Positions 50,027 through 58,015 of a stretch of 64,000 nt of DNA are shown here, piece after piece (positions within the stretch are counted from its first letter, which is position 1; each line of letters begins with the position of its first letter). The DNA comes from Candidatus Scatomonas merdigallinarum (lineage in GTDB: Bacteria > Bacillota > Clostridia > Lachnospirales > Lachnospiraceae). Under the pieces are notes generated by a model. It saw only the letters and a program-made list of their open reading frames with translations. It made no database searches and was not told the origin of the DNA. The position numbers were made by a program, and so were the translations under genes. Where the stretch lies: contig DVKB01000032.1 in assembly GCA_018716305.1 (NCBI GenBank), positions 62,001 to 126,000 on the forward strand. The letters are read 5' to 3'.

Positions 50027-50797
50027 TCAGTCGGCGCCCTGGCGGAATCGTCCCAGAAATCCCTGCATTCTGGCGTTCTGAGAGGCAAACACCTGCTCCG
50101 GCGTTCCCTCCTCCGCGATGACGCCGCCCTCCATGAAAATAATATAGTCCGCCACATCTCTGGCAAACTGCATCTCATGGGTCACAATGACCATGGTCAT
50201 ATGCTCCGCCGCCAGTTCCCGGATGACCTTCAGGATCTCTCCCGTAAGCTCCGGATCCAGAGCGGAGGTGGGCTCGTCGAAAAAGAGAATCCTGGGATTC
50301 ATGGCCAGCGCTCTGGCGATGGATACCCGCTGCTGCTGCCCTCCGGAAAGCTGACAGGGATAAGCCTGCGCCTTGTCGGAAAGTCCCATTTTGTCCAGCA
50401 GCTCCAGGGCCTGTTTTTTCACTTCCTCCCTGTTCCTTCTCTGTACCCGGACAGGAGCGTCCATGATGTTTTTCAGCACACTGTAATGGGGGAAGAGATT
50501 AAAATTCTGAAATACCAGTCCGTAATATTGCTTGATCTTCTTCAGCTGCTCCTGCCTGGCATAGACTGCCCGGCCGTTCTGGCTTCTCACTGCGTGCTCC
50601 CCCAGATAGATCAGTTCTCCGTCGTCCATGGTCTCAAGCATGGTGGCGCAGCGGAGCAGGGTGGATTTTCCGGAACCGGAAGGACCGATGATGGCCGTTA
50701 CCTTTCCCGCCTCCACGCTCATGGAAATGTCCTTCAGCACTTCCAGATCTCCAAAGGCTTTCTTGATATGATTGATCTCCAGATATTTTTCTGCCAT
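50027..50797 (-). CDS. Polar amino acid ABC transporter, ATP-binding protein
   Basis: 256 residues. Walker A GPSGSGKST (38-46), Q-loop VFQNFNLFPHYSVLKNI, signature LSGGQQQR, Walker B ILFFDEPTSALDPE, H-loop VTHEM. This is the GlnQ/ArtP type. AGGAGGAG upstream. It is the last of three genes in the order binding protein, permease, ATPase. Confidence 0.95.
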   Translation of the reverse strand: MAEKYLEINHIKKAFGDLEVLKDISMSVEAGKVTAIIGPSGSGKSTLLRCATMLETMDDGELIYLGEHAVRSQNGRAVYARQEQLKKIKQYYGLVFQNFNLFPHYSVLKNIMDAPVRVQRRNREEVKKQALELLDKMGLSDKAQAYPCQLSGGQQQRVSIARALAMNPRILFFDEPTSALDPELTGEILKVIRELAAEHMTMVIVTHEMQFARDVADYIIFMEGGVIAEEGTPEQVFASQNARMQGFLGRFRQGAD

Positions 50798-50809
50798 TGT
50801 CCTCTCCTC

Positions 50810-51463
50810 CTATTTATAGTAGCTGAGCTTTTTCTCAAAAAGCTCCATGATCCAGGCTACCACAAAGTTGAAAATATAGTAGAAGATACCCGCTCCCACA
50901 TAGGGGATCACGTTGGACCAGGCCGCCGCCAGCTCTTTGGAGCGGGTAAACAGTTCCATAACTCCGATGGAGAAGGCCAGGGTAGTGTCCTTTACCAGAG
51001 TGATTACTTCGTTGGTGATGGAGGGAAGGATCCGCTTGATCACCTGGGGCAGGATGATATGGAAAAAGGTCTGGGACTTTGAGTAGCCCAGCACCGCCGC
51101 CGCCTCATACTGGCCGGCCGGCATGGATTCAATGCCGCTGCGGTAGATCTCCGCGAAGTACGCCGCGTAGTTTAATGTAAATCCTATGATTACCGCCAGA
51201 TTCTGGGAATTCGGCGTCAGCCGCATGCCGAAAATAAAATAGGGGCCAAAATAAACCACCAGCAGCTGGAGCATCAGAGGAGTTCCCCTCATAATAGAAA
51301 TGTAGACCCTCACGATGTTGCGGATGATTACGTTTTTCGACATACGCCCGAAAGCCACAATCATACCGAAGGGCAGAGCCAGCAGCAGGGTGACCGCGAA
51401 GATCCAGATGGTAGTCACCATGCCTTCGCCCAGTCTTGTCATCAGTAATTCAAAATTCTGCAT
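50810..51463 (-). CDS. Polar amino acid ABC transporter, permease
   Basis: 217 residues with about five helices. HisM/GlnP-type sequence: LGEGMVTTIWIFAVTLLLALPFGMIVAFGR, YISIMRGTPLMLQLLVVYFGPYF, and the ATPase-contact EAA loop YRSGIESMPAGQYEAAAVLGYSKSQTFFHIILPQVIKRILPSITNEVITLVKDT. AAAGGAG upstream; 12 bp before the ATPase gene. Confidence 0.95.
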   Translation of the reverse strand: MQNFELLMTRLGEGMVTTIWIFAVTLLLALPFGMIVAFGRMSKNVIIRNIVRVYISIMRGTPLMLQLLVVYFGPYFIFGMRLTPNSQNLAVIIGFTLNYAAYFAEIYRSGIESMPAGQYEAAAVLGYSKSQTFFHIILPQVIKRILPSITNEVITLVKDTTLAFSIGVMELFTRSKELAAAWSNVIPYVGAGIFYYIFNFVVAWIMELFEKKLSYYK

Positions 51464-51510
51464 CTCTTCTCCTTTTCACAGACAGAAGCCGCGCCGAAAC
51501 AGCGAAAGGC

Positions 51511-51537
51511 TGCCGCGGCATAACCTGTACCGCGGCA
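51511..51537 (-). terminator. Hairpin between binding protein and permease genes
   Basis: TGCCGCGG and CCGCGGCA form an 8-bp stem with an 11-nt loop and a poor U-tract. Such hairpins often leave more binding-protein mRNA than permease mRNA. Confidence 0.5.
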
Positions 51538-51578
51538 ACCCCTTTCTTCCTGTTTTCTGAGCGGATCTGTGTATTCAG

Positions 51579-52451
51579 TTATGCCTCGATGATGGTCAGA
51601 TCCTCGCCGAACCACTTCTCGGAAATCTCCGCCAGGGTTCCGTCCTTCGCCATCTCCTTCAGCGTGTCGTTTACCTGATCCCGAAGCTGTGTGTTTCCCT
51701 TTTTAAATCCAACGCCGTACTCCTCCTCGGCGATGACATCATCCAGGATCCTGAAATCTTTATCGTTCTGGGTGATATAGTAGCTGGCAAAAACTTCGTC
51801 CATAGCCACAGCCTCCACAGCGCCGGATTCCAGCTCCATGAGGCAGGTGAGATAATCCGCTACCGGACGGATCTCAGCGAAGGTAGACGCCAGCTCCTGA
51901 TTTTCATCCAGCGCGTGCTGCGCGGAGGAATCCATCTGTACATTGATTACCTTGCCTTCCAGGTCCGCGGCGGAAGTATACTCGGAATCTCCTCTCACCA
52001 CAAAGATCTGCTCGTTCTTCATATAGGGATCGGACCACTCGTAGTCATCCTCCCGGCCGGTCATGGTGAAGCCGTTCCAGATGCAGTTGATGGTTCCGCT
52101 GTCCAGTTCCATATCCTTGCTGTTCCAGTCAATGGGCTTGTATTCGATTCCCATGTCCAGACGGTCCGCCACTGCCGCCGCCAGGTCCAGGTCAAAGCCC
52201 GTATACTCTCCATCGTCCCCTACAAAGCCCATGGGCGGGAAGGCGGAGTCAAATCCTACGATCAGGGTATCCGCCGCCGGGGTTTCTGCCTCTGTGCTGT
52301 CCCCGGCAGTTTCGGAACTGCTTCCCTGGGCAGAGGTCCCGCTGGTTCCGGAATTGTTCTCTCCCTGTTCCGCGCTCTCCTGGCCTCCGCAGGCCGCCAT
52401 GGACGCCGCCATGACAGCGGCCAGCAGACAGCTGATTACTTTCTTTTTCAT
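51579..52451 (-). CDS. Polar amino acid ABC transporter, substrate-binding lipoprotein
   Basis: 290 residues. Lipoprotein signal with MAAC lipobox (Cys about 21), a Ser/Thr/Glu-rich linker, then a family 3 binding fold: LIVGFDSAFPPMGFVGDDGEYTGFDLDLAAAVADRLDMGIEYKPIDWNSKDMELDSGTINCIWNGFTMTGRED. The Asp/Arg pair for the amino acid alpha groups appears in this region. Substrate unknown. AAGGAGG upstream. First gene of the operon. Confidence 0.93.
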   Translation of the reverse strand: MKKKVISCLLAAVMAASMAACGGQESAEQGENNSGTSGTSAQGSSSETAGDSTEAETPAADTLIVGFDSAFPPMGFVGDDGEYTGFDLDLAAAVADRLDMGIEYKPIDWNSKDMELDSGTINCIWNGFTMTGREDDYEWSDPYMKNEQIFVVRGDSEYTSAADLEGKVINVQMDSSAQHALDENQELASTFAEIRPVADYLTCLMELESGAVEAVAMDEVFASYYITQNDKDFRILDDVIAEEEYGVGFKKGNTQLRDQVNDTLKEMAKDGTLAEISEKWFGEDLTIIEA

Positions 52452-52526
52452 CTTTCTTTCCTCCTTGGATCTTTTATCATAGTATCACGTAGTCACTCTA
52501 CCATGCTAAATTGTCTGACAGCCCTT

Positions 52527-52556
52527 ATACTATCACAGAGGCGGCGTGTCTGTCAA
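52527..52556 (-). promoter_or_regulatory. sigma-A promoter of the amino acid ABC operon
   Basis: Perfect -35 TTGACA (52551-52556), 18 bp, -10 TAGTAT (52527-52532). The -35 lies in the loop of the hemerythrin terminator. Confidence 0.6.
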
Positions 52557-52574
52557 CCGCAAACACGCCGCCTC
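52538..52574 (-). terminator. Hairpin after the hemerythrin gene
   Basis: GAGGCGGCGTGT and its exact complement form a 12-bp stem with a 13-nt loop 12 bp after the hemerythrin stop. No U-tract follows. Confidence 0.6.
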
Positions 52575-52585
52575 CAAAGCTTTTA

Positions 52586-52990
52586 TCAGTACTCTTTCAC
52601 ATACAGCGCCAGCTGCTTGTCCCATACAAGAATGTGGTTCAGCAGCCAGTCCACAATATTCTTTTTTACAGCTTCCACAAAGGCCTCTGTGGGGCCCTCC
52701 TCTTCCTCCAGCATTTCCCGGAGCTCCTCCACGGCCTTCACAAATTTTCCGTGCTGATCTCTGTGGGCGGCCAGCAGCGGGTAGTTTTTCTCCTCCTGGA
52801 GCTTTTCCTCGTCTTTAAAATGGAAATCTGTATAATCCATAAGGAAATCCAGGGTCTGAACCGCTACATTCTTCTCCCTGCCCACGGCGCAGTCCTCCGT
52901 CAGCTTGTTGACCCGGGCGATCAGCTCTCTGTGCTGGGTATCAATGGTCTCATTGCCGGTTTCCAGATTTTTGTCAAATACAATACTCAT
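52586..52990 (-). CDS. Bacteriohemerythrin
   Basis: 134 residues, a single four-helix di-iron O2-binding domain. Ligand motifs IDTQHRELI, DYTDFHFKDEEKL, YPLLAAHRDQHGKF and WLLNHILVWDKQL supply the His/Glu/Asp set in the order of the family. No fused signalling domain. It probably binds or scavenges O2, or carries iron, in this anaerobe. AAGGAGGAGG upstream; monocistronic. Confidence 0.94.
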   Translation of the reverse strand: MSIVFDKNLETGNETIDTQHRELIARVNKLTEDCAVGREKNVAVQTLDFLMDYTDFHFKDEEKLQEEKNYPLLAAHRDQHGKFVKAVEELREMLEEEEGPTEAFVEAVKKNIVDWLLNHILVWDKQLALYVKEY

Positions 52991-53045
52991 GTTTGCCTCC
53001 TCCTTTTTTCAGGTCTCGCCCGCTCTGACGGACGGGCCGCGGTCC

Positions 53046-53060
53046 GAACATTCTATGTTC
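53046..53060 (-). promoter_or_regulatory. Palindrome at the hemerythrin start site
   Basis: GAACAT-N3-ATGTTC, a 15-bp inverted repeat at about +1 to +15 of the predicted transcript. Operator for an unknown regulator (inference). Not a LexA box, because the GAAC-GTTC spacing is wrong. Confidence 0.45.
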
Positions 53061-53089
53061 AGTATACGGTAGAATACCTGCCTTTGCAA
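53061..53089 (-). promoter_or_regulatory. sigma-A promoter of the hemerythrin gene
   Basis: -35 TTGCAA (53084-53089), 17 bp, -10 TATACT (53061-53066). Confidence 0.7.
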
Positions 53090-53102
53090 TTCTTTTCTTT
53101 CC

Positions 53103-54230
53103 TCAGTCCGGATAAATTCTGGGCACCCGTTTGCTGATGCCGCAGGCCATTTCATAGTTGAACCTGCAGGCCGGATCCGCCACTTCCTCCATGGTAATGC
53201 GCCGGTCTCCCTCCCGGCCGATGAGAGTCACCGTGTCCTCCACCTTTACATCCGGAATATGGCTTACATCCACCATCATCTGATCCATGCATACCCGTCC
53301 CAGAATCGGGGCATACCGGCCGTGGATCAGCACTCTGCCCTTATTGGACAGCGCCCTGGGATATCCGTCGGCGTAGCCCGCGGAGACGGTGGCGATGCGG
53401 GTGCAGGGGCCCTCTGTGGTATAAGTGGCCCCGTAGCTGACTCCCAGCCCCGGCTCCACATCCTGGACATGGATCACGCGGCTCTTCCAGGACAGGGCCG
53501 GGATCAGGGGCAGCCGGCTTTTGTCCACTTCCTCAGAGGGATACAGGCCGTAGGTGACTATGCCGGAACGCACCATGTCGAAGCGGTAATCGTCGAATTC
53601 CATGATACCGGCGCTGTTGCAGATATGCTTGACAGGGATTTCCACGCCCCGTTCTCTCAGCATTCCCTCCATCCTGCGAAACTTTTCCAGCTGCAGGCCG
53701 CAGTAGGTCTTGTCCTTCTGATCCGCGCAGGAAAAATGGGTAAACATACCCTCCAGCTCCAGCCCCGGCAGACGGCTGATCGCCGCGATGCGGTCCGCCT
53801 CCTCTTCCGTGATGTGAAAGCCGATGCGGGTCATCCCCGTATCCAGCGCCGCATGGATCTTCGTCCGGCAGCCGGCCTTCACCGAAGCTTCCGACAGTTT
53901 TTCCGCAATCTCCAGGCTGTAAACGGTCTGGGTAATATCATAATCCAGAATCTCGCCGTACTGCTCCGGGGAAATATAGCCCAGCACCAGAACAGGGAGC
54001 CTGATTCCCTGCTCCCTGAGTTCCATGGCTTCCTCCGCTGTGGCCACCGCGAAATAATCCACCTGATCTTCCAGATACTTTCCCACCCGCACAGCGCCGT
54101 GACCGTAGGCGTCCGCCTTGATCACCGCCAGCAGCTTCACCCCCGGCCGCAGCCGTTTTTTCACTTGGGCGATATTATGCCCGATGGCTTTCAGCGAAAC
54201 CTCCGCGTAGCATCTGAGATAGCCGCTCAT
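53103..54230 (-). CDS. alr: Alanine racemase
   Basis: PLP enzyme making D-alanine for peptidoglycan. 375 residues. PLP Lys38 in VKLLAVIKADAYGHGA; substrate/phosphate loop NSAGIMEF; MVRSGIVTYGLYP; catalytic Tyr in GLGVSYGATYT; AGYADGYPRALSNKG; GRVCMDQMMVDV. AAAGGAT upstream. It begins 3 bp after the Lrp-type gene's stop, so the regulator and alr are co-transcribed. Confidence 0.95.
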   Translation of the reverse strand: MSGYLRCYAEVSLKAIGHNIAQVKKRLRPGVKLLAVIKADAYGHGAVRVGKYLEDQVDYFAVATAEEAMELREQGIRLPVLVLGYISPEQYGEILDYDITQTVYSLEIAEKLSEASVKAGCRTKIHAALDTGMTRIGFHITEEEADRIAAISRLPGLELEGMFTHFSCADQKDKTYCGLQLEKFRRMEGMLRERGVEIPVKHICNSAGIMEFDDYRFDMVRSGIVTYGLYPSEEVDKSRLPLIPALSWKSRVIHVQDVEPGLGVSYGATYTTEGPCTRIATVSAGYADGYPRALSNKGRVLIHGRYAPILGRVCMDQMMVDVSHIPDVKVEDTVTLIGREGDRRITMEEVADPACRFNYEMACGISKRVPRIYPD

Positions 54231-54233
54231 ATT

Positions 54234-54698
54234 TTATCCTTCTTTCTTTTCCGGCTTCCGTATAGCCGAATAAATATTTTTTACGCTTTTCAGAACCACA
54301 TGGGTTCTGGTGTCCGACACGCCTTCCAGGCTCATAATCTCCCGATGGATCTGCTCCAGTTCATCGGAAGACCTGCAGGCGATTTTCAGCAGAAGATCGA
54401 AATCCCCGGTCTGATAATAGCAGGACACGATGGTGTCCATATCGCTGATGGCTTCCGCGAAATGGTCAAAATACCTGGGATGCTCAAGACTGACCTCCAT
54501 GAGAGCGATCATATCGTTTCCGGTTTTCTTCTCATCCACAATAATGGTGTATTCCCGTATGATCCTGCTCTCCTCCAGTTTCCGGATCCGCTCGATGACC
54601 GCGGAAACCGACAGGTGGATTTCCTTGCTGATATTGGATGCGGTTTCCCTGGCATTCTTCTGCAATATTTTCAGGATTTTATAATCTATGTTGTCCAT
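54234..54698 (-). CDS. Lrp/AsnC-family transcriptional regulator
   Basis: 154 residues. N-terminal helix-turn-helix (MDNIDYKILKILQKNARETASNISKEIHLSVSAVIERIRKLEESRII) followed by the RAM/AsnC ligand domain (EVSLEHPRYFDHFAEAISDMDTIVSCYYQTGDFDLLLKIACRSSDELEQI, GVSDTRTHVVLKSVK). It is likely to respond to an amino acid and to control itself and alr; alanine is a natural candidate because of the pairing. Confidence 0.92.
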   Translation of the reverse strand: MDNIDYKILKILQKNARETASNISKEIHLSVSAVIERIRKLEESRIIREYTIIVDEKKTGNDMIALMEVSLEHPRYFDHFAEAISDMDTIVSCYYQTGDFDLLLKIACRSSDELEQIHREIMSLEGVSDTRTHVVLKSVKNIYSAIRKPEKKEG

Positions 54699-54760
54699 TC
54701 CGGTCTTCCCTCTCTTTCTTCCGTACCCTTTTACTGTCCGCGTCCTCCGCCGCTCTCTTC

Positions 54761-54789
54761 AGTATAGCAAATTTTTTTCAGAAGTCCAA
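54761..54789 (-). promoter_or_regulatory. sigma-A promoter of lrp-alr
   Basis: -35 TTGGAC (54784-54789), a 17-bp spacer ending TGC (extended -10), -10 TATACT (54761-54766). Confidence 0.7.
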
Positions 54790-54835
54790 TGTTATGCGAA
54801 AATTTTTACAATTTCCCCGGGGATACCTGAAAAAG

Positions 54836-54869
54836 AAAAGGCTTCCGGAGCATTTTCCCCGGAAACCTT
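54836..54869 (-). terminator. Intrinsic terminator of the nrdJ-membrane protein operon
   Basis: AAGG-TTCCGG and CCGGAA-CCTT pair around 10 nt; TTTTCTTTTTC follows on the minus strand. Confidence 0.8.
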
Positions 54870-54877
54870 CTTCTCTT

Positions 54878-55474
54878 TTATTTTCTCTTCTTTTTTGTGG
54901 AAGCGAACTGTACAATCATACCGGCTGCCGCCAGGGCCAGAATCATCAGCCACCCCAGAATCTGATTTCCGGCCAGCTGCGGCCACATTCCCTGGAGGGA
55001 TTCTGTCACCCGGACCGCGCCGGTGGCCGCGGTGACCGCGATAATAAAGGGTCTGGCAAATTTCGTGGCCAGAAAACCCACCACCAGAAAGGCCAGCACG
55101 CAGAATACGATTCCCAGTACATTCCACCCCTCTTCCGAAGGCAGGGGAAGAGCATGAACCGCGCCGGCAGCCAGGGCTCCGCAGTACAGGAAGACGCCGA
55201 TCAGATAGATCTTAAAGGCCAGCAGGGCAAAAATTACGCCCACCGCAATACCGATGAGAGCCGGCAGATAGGATTCTCCCTCCACCATAGCCCCGGAGAT
55301 CAGGAATCCCAGAACAAAGCCCAGCAAAAAGCCCACCAGGCCGATCCACACCTTCAGAAGCCTATATCCAAAAAAACACTGCAGCACCGCGAACAGCAGG
55401 GAGAAGGCCAGAATGATCTGGCCGATCTCACGGGACAGCTGCCGGACTGAATTGAGTATCTCTAATATATCCAT
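54878..55474 (-). CDS. Membrane protein, TMEM198/DUF4203-like
   Basis: 198 residues with about seven hydrophobic segments: ILAFSLLFAVLQCFFGYRLLKVWIGLVGFLLGFVLGFLISG, LPALIGIAVGVIFALLAFKIYLIGVFLYCGALAAGAVHAL, and further helices to residue 190. The glycine-rich helix pattern GLxGFLLGxxxG...GxxxGxxFALL is characteristic of DUF4203. It ends in a basic tail (KKKRK). It lies 19 bp after nrdJ. Function unknown. Confidence 0.7.
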   Translation of the reverse strand: MDILEILNSVRQLSREIGQIILAFSLLFAVLQCFFGYRLLKVWIGLVGFLLGFVLGFLISGAMVEGESYLPALIGIAVGVIFALLAFKIYLIGVFLYCGALAAGAVHALPLPSEEGWNVLGIVFCVLAFLVVGFLATKFARPFIIAVTAATGAVRVTESLQGMWPQLAGNQILGWLMILALAAAGMIVQFASTKKKRK

Positions 55475-55493
55475 ATGATTTCCTCACCATTCT

Positions 55494-57767
55494 TTACAGG
55501 CACTTACTCCATCCGCAGTTTTTGCAGATGTTGCACCCGCTCTCAAAAAACAGAGGTTCCCCGCACTCCGGGCAGGTGGCCGTCTGGCCGATCTTTTTTA
55601 CCGCCTTGGGCTTGGGAGCCTTGGGGGGCACATGCTTCTTCTTTTCTCCGCCGAAAAGCTCCTCCTGCACCTCCCGGTACATATCCATGAGCGCGTTGCC
55701 CACCGCCATGGGACAGCAGCTGCCCCGGCTGGTATCTTTCCTGGTGGCCCTCCGCACGGAGTAGGAGGGGCAGGAGCCGGTGGAATTCAGCTGGTCGATG
55801 ATGGTATCAATGTCAATGCCGCCTCTGGCGCTGATGGAGATCATCCGGGAGAGGCCGATCATGAAGTTATTGCAGCCGCCGGTGGAGCCCTTGCTCAGAT
55901 AGGTCTCCAGGAGCGCTCCCGTATAGGGATCGAAGAGAGCGATGCAGTGCAGGCTTCCGCAGCCGGTGATCAGCTTTCTCTTTTTGCCGATGACGTCATC
56001 GTTGATCTCCACGATCTCGCCTCTGGCCAGTCCCTCCCCGGCCACGGGAGAGCGTTTTTTCTCATCCTGATTTTCCGCGTTGAGGACGCCCACCCGCTTG
56101 CAGCCGTCCCTGAAAAGGGTTACGCCCTTCAGTCCTTTTTCGTAGGCGTACAGATAGAGGTTCTCTGTCTCCTCCACAGTAAACTGGTTGGGCACATTGA
56201 CCGTGGAGCTGATGGAAGCGTCAATATGCTTCTGCCATACTGCCTGCATGTCAATCCTCTGACGGTAATCCAGAGTCATGGCGGTGACGAAATAATCGGG
56301 AAGCATGCTGTCGTCGGCAAGTTTGTGTTCCCTCATATAATTCTCTACGATCTTTGTGTATACCTTATAATATACGTCCTCCCCGTGCAGGGATTCTGTC
56401 TTTCTCACATAGTAGTTGGCATACACCGGCTCAATGCCTCCGGAGATCCCCAGCATGGTGGACAGGGTCCCCGTGGGGGCGATGGTCAGCAGCTGAGAAT
56501 TTCTCAGCCCGTATTTCTTCACCAGTTCCCTGGTGGCCTCCGTGGTGTTTGCCTGCAGGAAGGGAGTCTCCAGAATCTCCTCCGTCCTGCACTTGGGGAA
56601 TGTTCCCTTTTCCTTGGCTAACCCGGCGGAAGCGGCAATGGCGGTATCCGCCATGGCGAACCCGATGCGGTCGCAGAGTTCCACCGCCTCGTCTTCCCCG
56701 TAGGTCAGTTCCAGTTTCATCAGCATATCCGCCAGGCCCATGATCCCCAGCCCGATCTGCTTCCACTGCCGGACACTCTCCTGCTGCTCCTCCAGAGGAT
56801 GAAGGGTCAGTCCCTCCTCCAGAACCTCGTTGAGCGCCCGGACGCTTTCTTTCACACAGTTTTTGAAGCCCTCGAAATCAAAGGCCGCTCTGGCTGTAAA
56901 GGGATTCTGCACAAACTCCGACAGGTTGATGCTTCCCAGCAGGCAGCTGCCTCCGGCGGGCAGCGGCTCCTCCGCGCAGGGGTTCACCCCCGCATAGGCA
57001 AATTCCTTTGTGTTGGCCAGCAGGTTCCAGCCGGAAATCCGATCCCAGAACAGAGCCCCCGGCTCCCCGTAATCCCAGTTGGTCTCCGCGATGTGGTGGA
57101 ACATTTCTCTGGCGTCCACCTCTTTTTCAATTTTTTCTCCGGTGGCTTCCCGGGTGTAATGCAGCAGGAAAGGTTCCTGCTTTTTCACCGCTTCCATGAA
57201 TTTTTCACTGATGCGGACAGAAAGATTGGCCTTGGTCACTTTGGACAGGTCTGTTTTCAGGTCGATGAATTCCTCCACATCCGGATGTTCACAGTCGATG
57301 GAAATCATCAGAGCCCCCCTGCGGCCGTTCTGGCCGATGAGATCTGTCACCAGGGAATACAGTTCCATAAAAGACACGGCCCCTGTAGTTTCCTTGGCCG
57401 CGTTGTTGATGCGGGCGCCTCTGGGACTTAAACCGGAAATATCCACTCCGCAGCCGCCCCCGTAGCTGTAGGTCCGGGCCAGCTTTTTGGCGCACTCAAA
57501 AATACTCTCAATCTCATCCCTGGGAGGCTCGATCACGTAGCAGTTGGAGAGTGTGATCTTGCGGCCCTCATACTCCAGTCCCCGGTTGGAGAGGATCCGC
57601 CCTCCAAAAAGAAATTTTTTCTCACGGATCAGCTGGGCGATCTTTTCGTTGCCGCCGCTGATCCGGGCGATCCAGTGTTCAAAGCTCTCATTTCCGTAAC
57701 AGTACTTTTTTTTCCAGATATCACAGCCCAGTTGATTGTCTTTTCCCAGCCATTCTTCTAATTCCAT
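55494..57767 (-). CDS. nrdJ: Adenosylcobalamin-dependent ribonucleotide reductase (class II)
   Basis: 757 residues from the ATG at 57767 (GGGAG upstream). Reduces ribonucleotides using B12, O2-independent. Catalytic core: FECAKKLARTYSYGGGCGVDISGLSPRGA, GQNGRRGALMISIDCEHPD, VNPCAEEPLPAGGSCLLGSINLSEF (radical-site Cys), and APTGTLSTMLGISGGIEP. A TSCPD domain follows (GGCNNFMIGLSRMISISARGGIDIDTIIDQL) with a Cys-rich zinc tail CPECGEPLFFESGCNICKNCGWSKC. No nrdR or class III genes are in the window. Confidence 0.95.
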   Translation of the reverse strand: MELEEWLGKDNQLGCDIWKKKYCYGNESFEHWIARISGGNEKIAQLIREKKFLFGGRILSNRGLEYEGRKITLSNCYVIEPPRDEIESIFECAKKLARTYSYGGGCGVDISGLSPRGARINNAAKETTGAVSFMELYSLVTDLIGQNGRRGALMISIDCEHPDVEEFIDLKTDLSKVTKANLSVRISEKFMEAVKKQEPFLLHYTREATGEKIEKEVDAREMFHHIAETNWDYGEPGALFWDRISGWNLLANTKEFAYAGVNPCAEEPLPAGGSCLLGSINLSEFVQNPFTARAAFDFEGFKNCVKESVRALNEVLEEGLTLHPLEEQQESVRQWKQIGLGIMGLADMLMKLELTYGEDEAVELCDRIGFAMADTAIAASAGLAKEKGTFPKCRTEEILETPFLQANTTEATRELVKKYGLRNSQLLTIAPTGTLSTMLGISGGIEPVYANYYVRKTESLHGEDVYYKVYTKIVENYMREHKLADDSMLPDYFVTAMTLDYRQRIDMQAVWQKHIDASISSTVNVPNQFTVEETENLYLYAYEKGLKGVTLFRDGCKRVGVLNAENQDEKKRSPVAGEGLARGEIVEINDDVIGKKRKLITGCGSLHCIALFDPYTGALLETYLSKGSTGGCNNFMIGLSRMISISARGGIDIDTIIDQLNSTGSCPSYSVRRATRKDTSRGSCCPMAVGNALMDMYREVQEELFGGEKKKHVPPKAPKPKAVKKIGQTATCPECGEPLFFESGCNICKNCGWSKCL

Positions 57768-57856
57768 GTTCTTCTCCCATCTGTTGATTTTCCAAAAGCC
57801 GTTTTTCCGGCTGTTTTTGCTGTTCTGCTGTTTTCCATATATAGCATGCGGGTTTA

Positions 57857-57885
57857 ATCTTAGCACAACATCTTGATTGTGACAA
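57857..57885 (-). promoter_or_regulatory. sigma-A promoter of nrdJ
   Basis: -35 TTGTCA (57880-57885), a 17-bp spacer ending TGC, -10 TAAGAT (57857-57862). Confidence 0.6.
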
Positions 57886-57889
57886 GATG
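57864..57889 (-). promoter_or_regulatory. Overlapping palindromes in the nrdJ promoter
   Basis: CATCTTG-N7-CAAGATG (57869-57889) and the interleaved CACAA...TTGTG (57864-57881) cover the -35 and spacer. Position suits a repressor such as NrdR, but neither is a clean NrdR box. Confidence 0.4.
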
Positions 57890-57927
57890 AAATCTCACCA
57901 AAATATCCTCTGAATTTTCTACCGGTC

Positions 57928-57968
57928 AAAAAAAACAGGCGGCGGAAGTCCCGGACTTCCGCCGCCTG
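57928..57968 (-). terminator. Intrinsic terminator of the ECF S-component gene
   Basis: A perfect palindrome, CAGGCGGCGGAAGTCC and its complement (57936-57968), followed on the minus strand by eight T (57928-57935). Confidence 0.95.
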
Positions 57969-58015
57969 CGCCCCGGTGTTCGGACGGGCCTTCCGACTCA
58001 TCGGCAATGATTCTT

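Noticed and set aside
53046..53060. LexA (SOS) box at the hemerythrin gene
   Set aside because: The Gram-positive LexA box needs GAAC-N4-GTTC; here the arms are 7 bases apart.
57768..58015. Cobalamin riboswitch upstream of nrdJ
   Set aside because: The gap holds a terminator and a promoter with palindromes, with no B12-box-like sequence and too short a leader.
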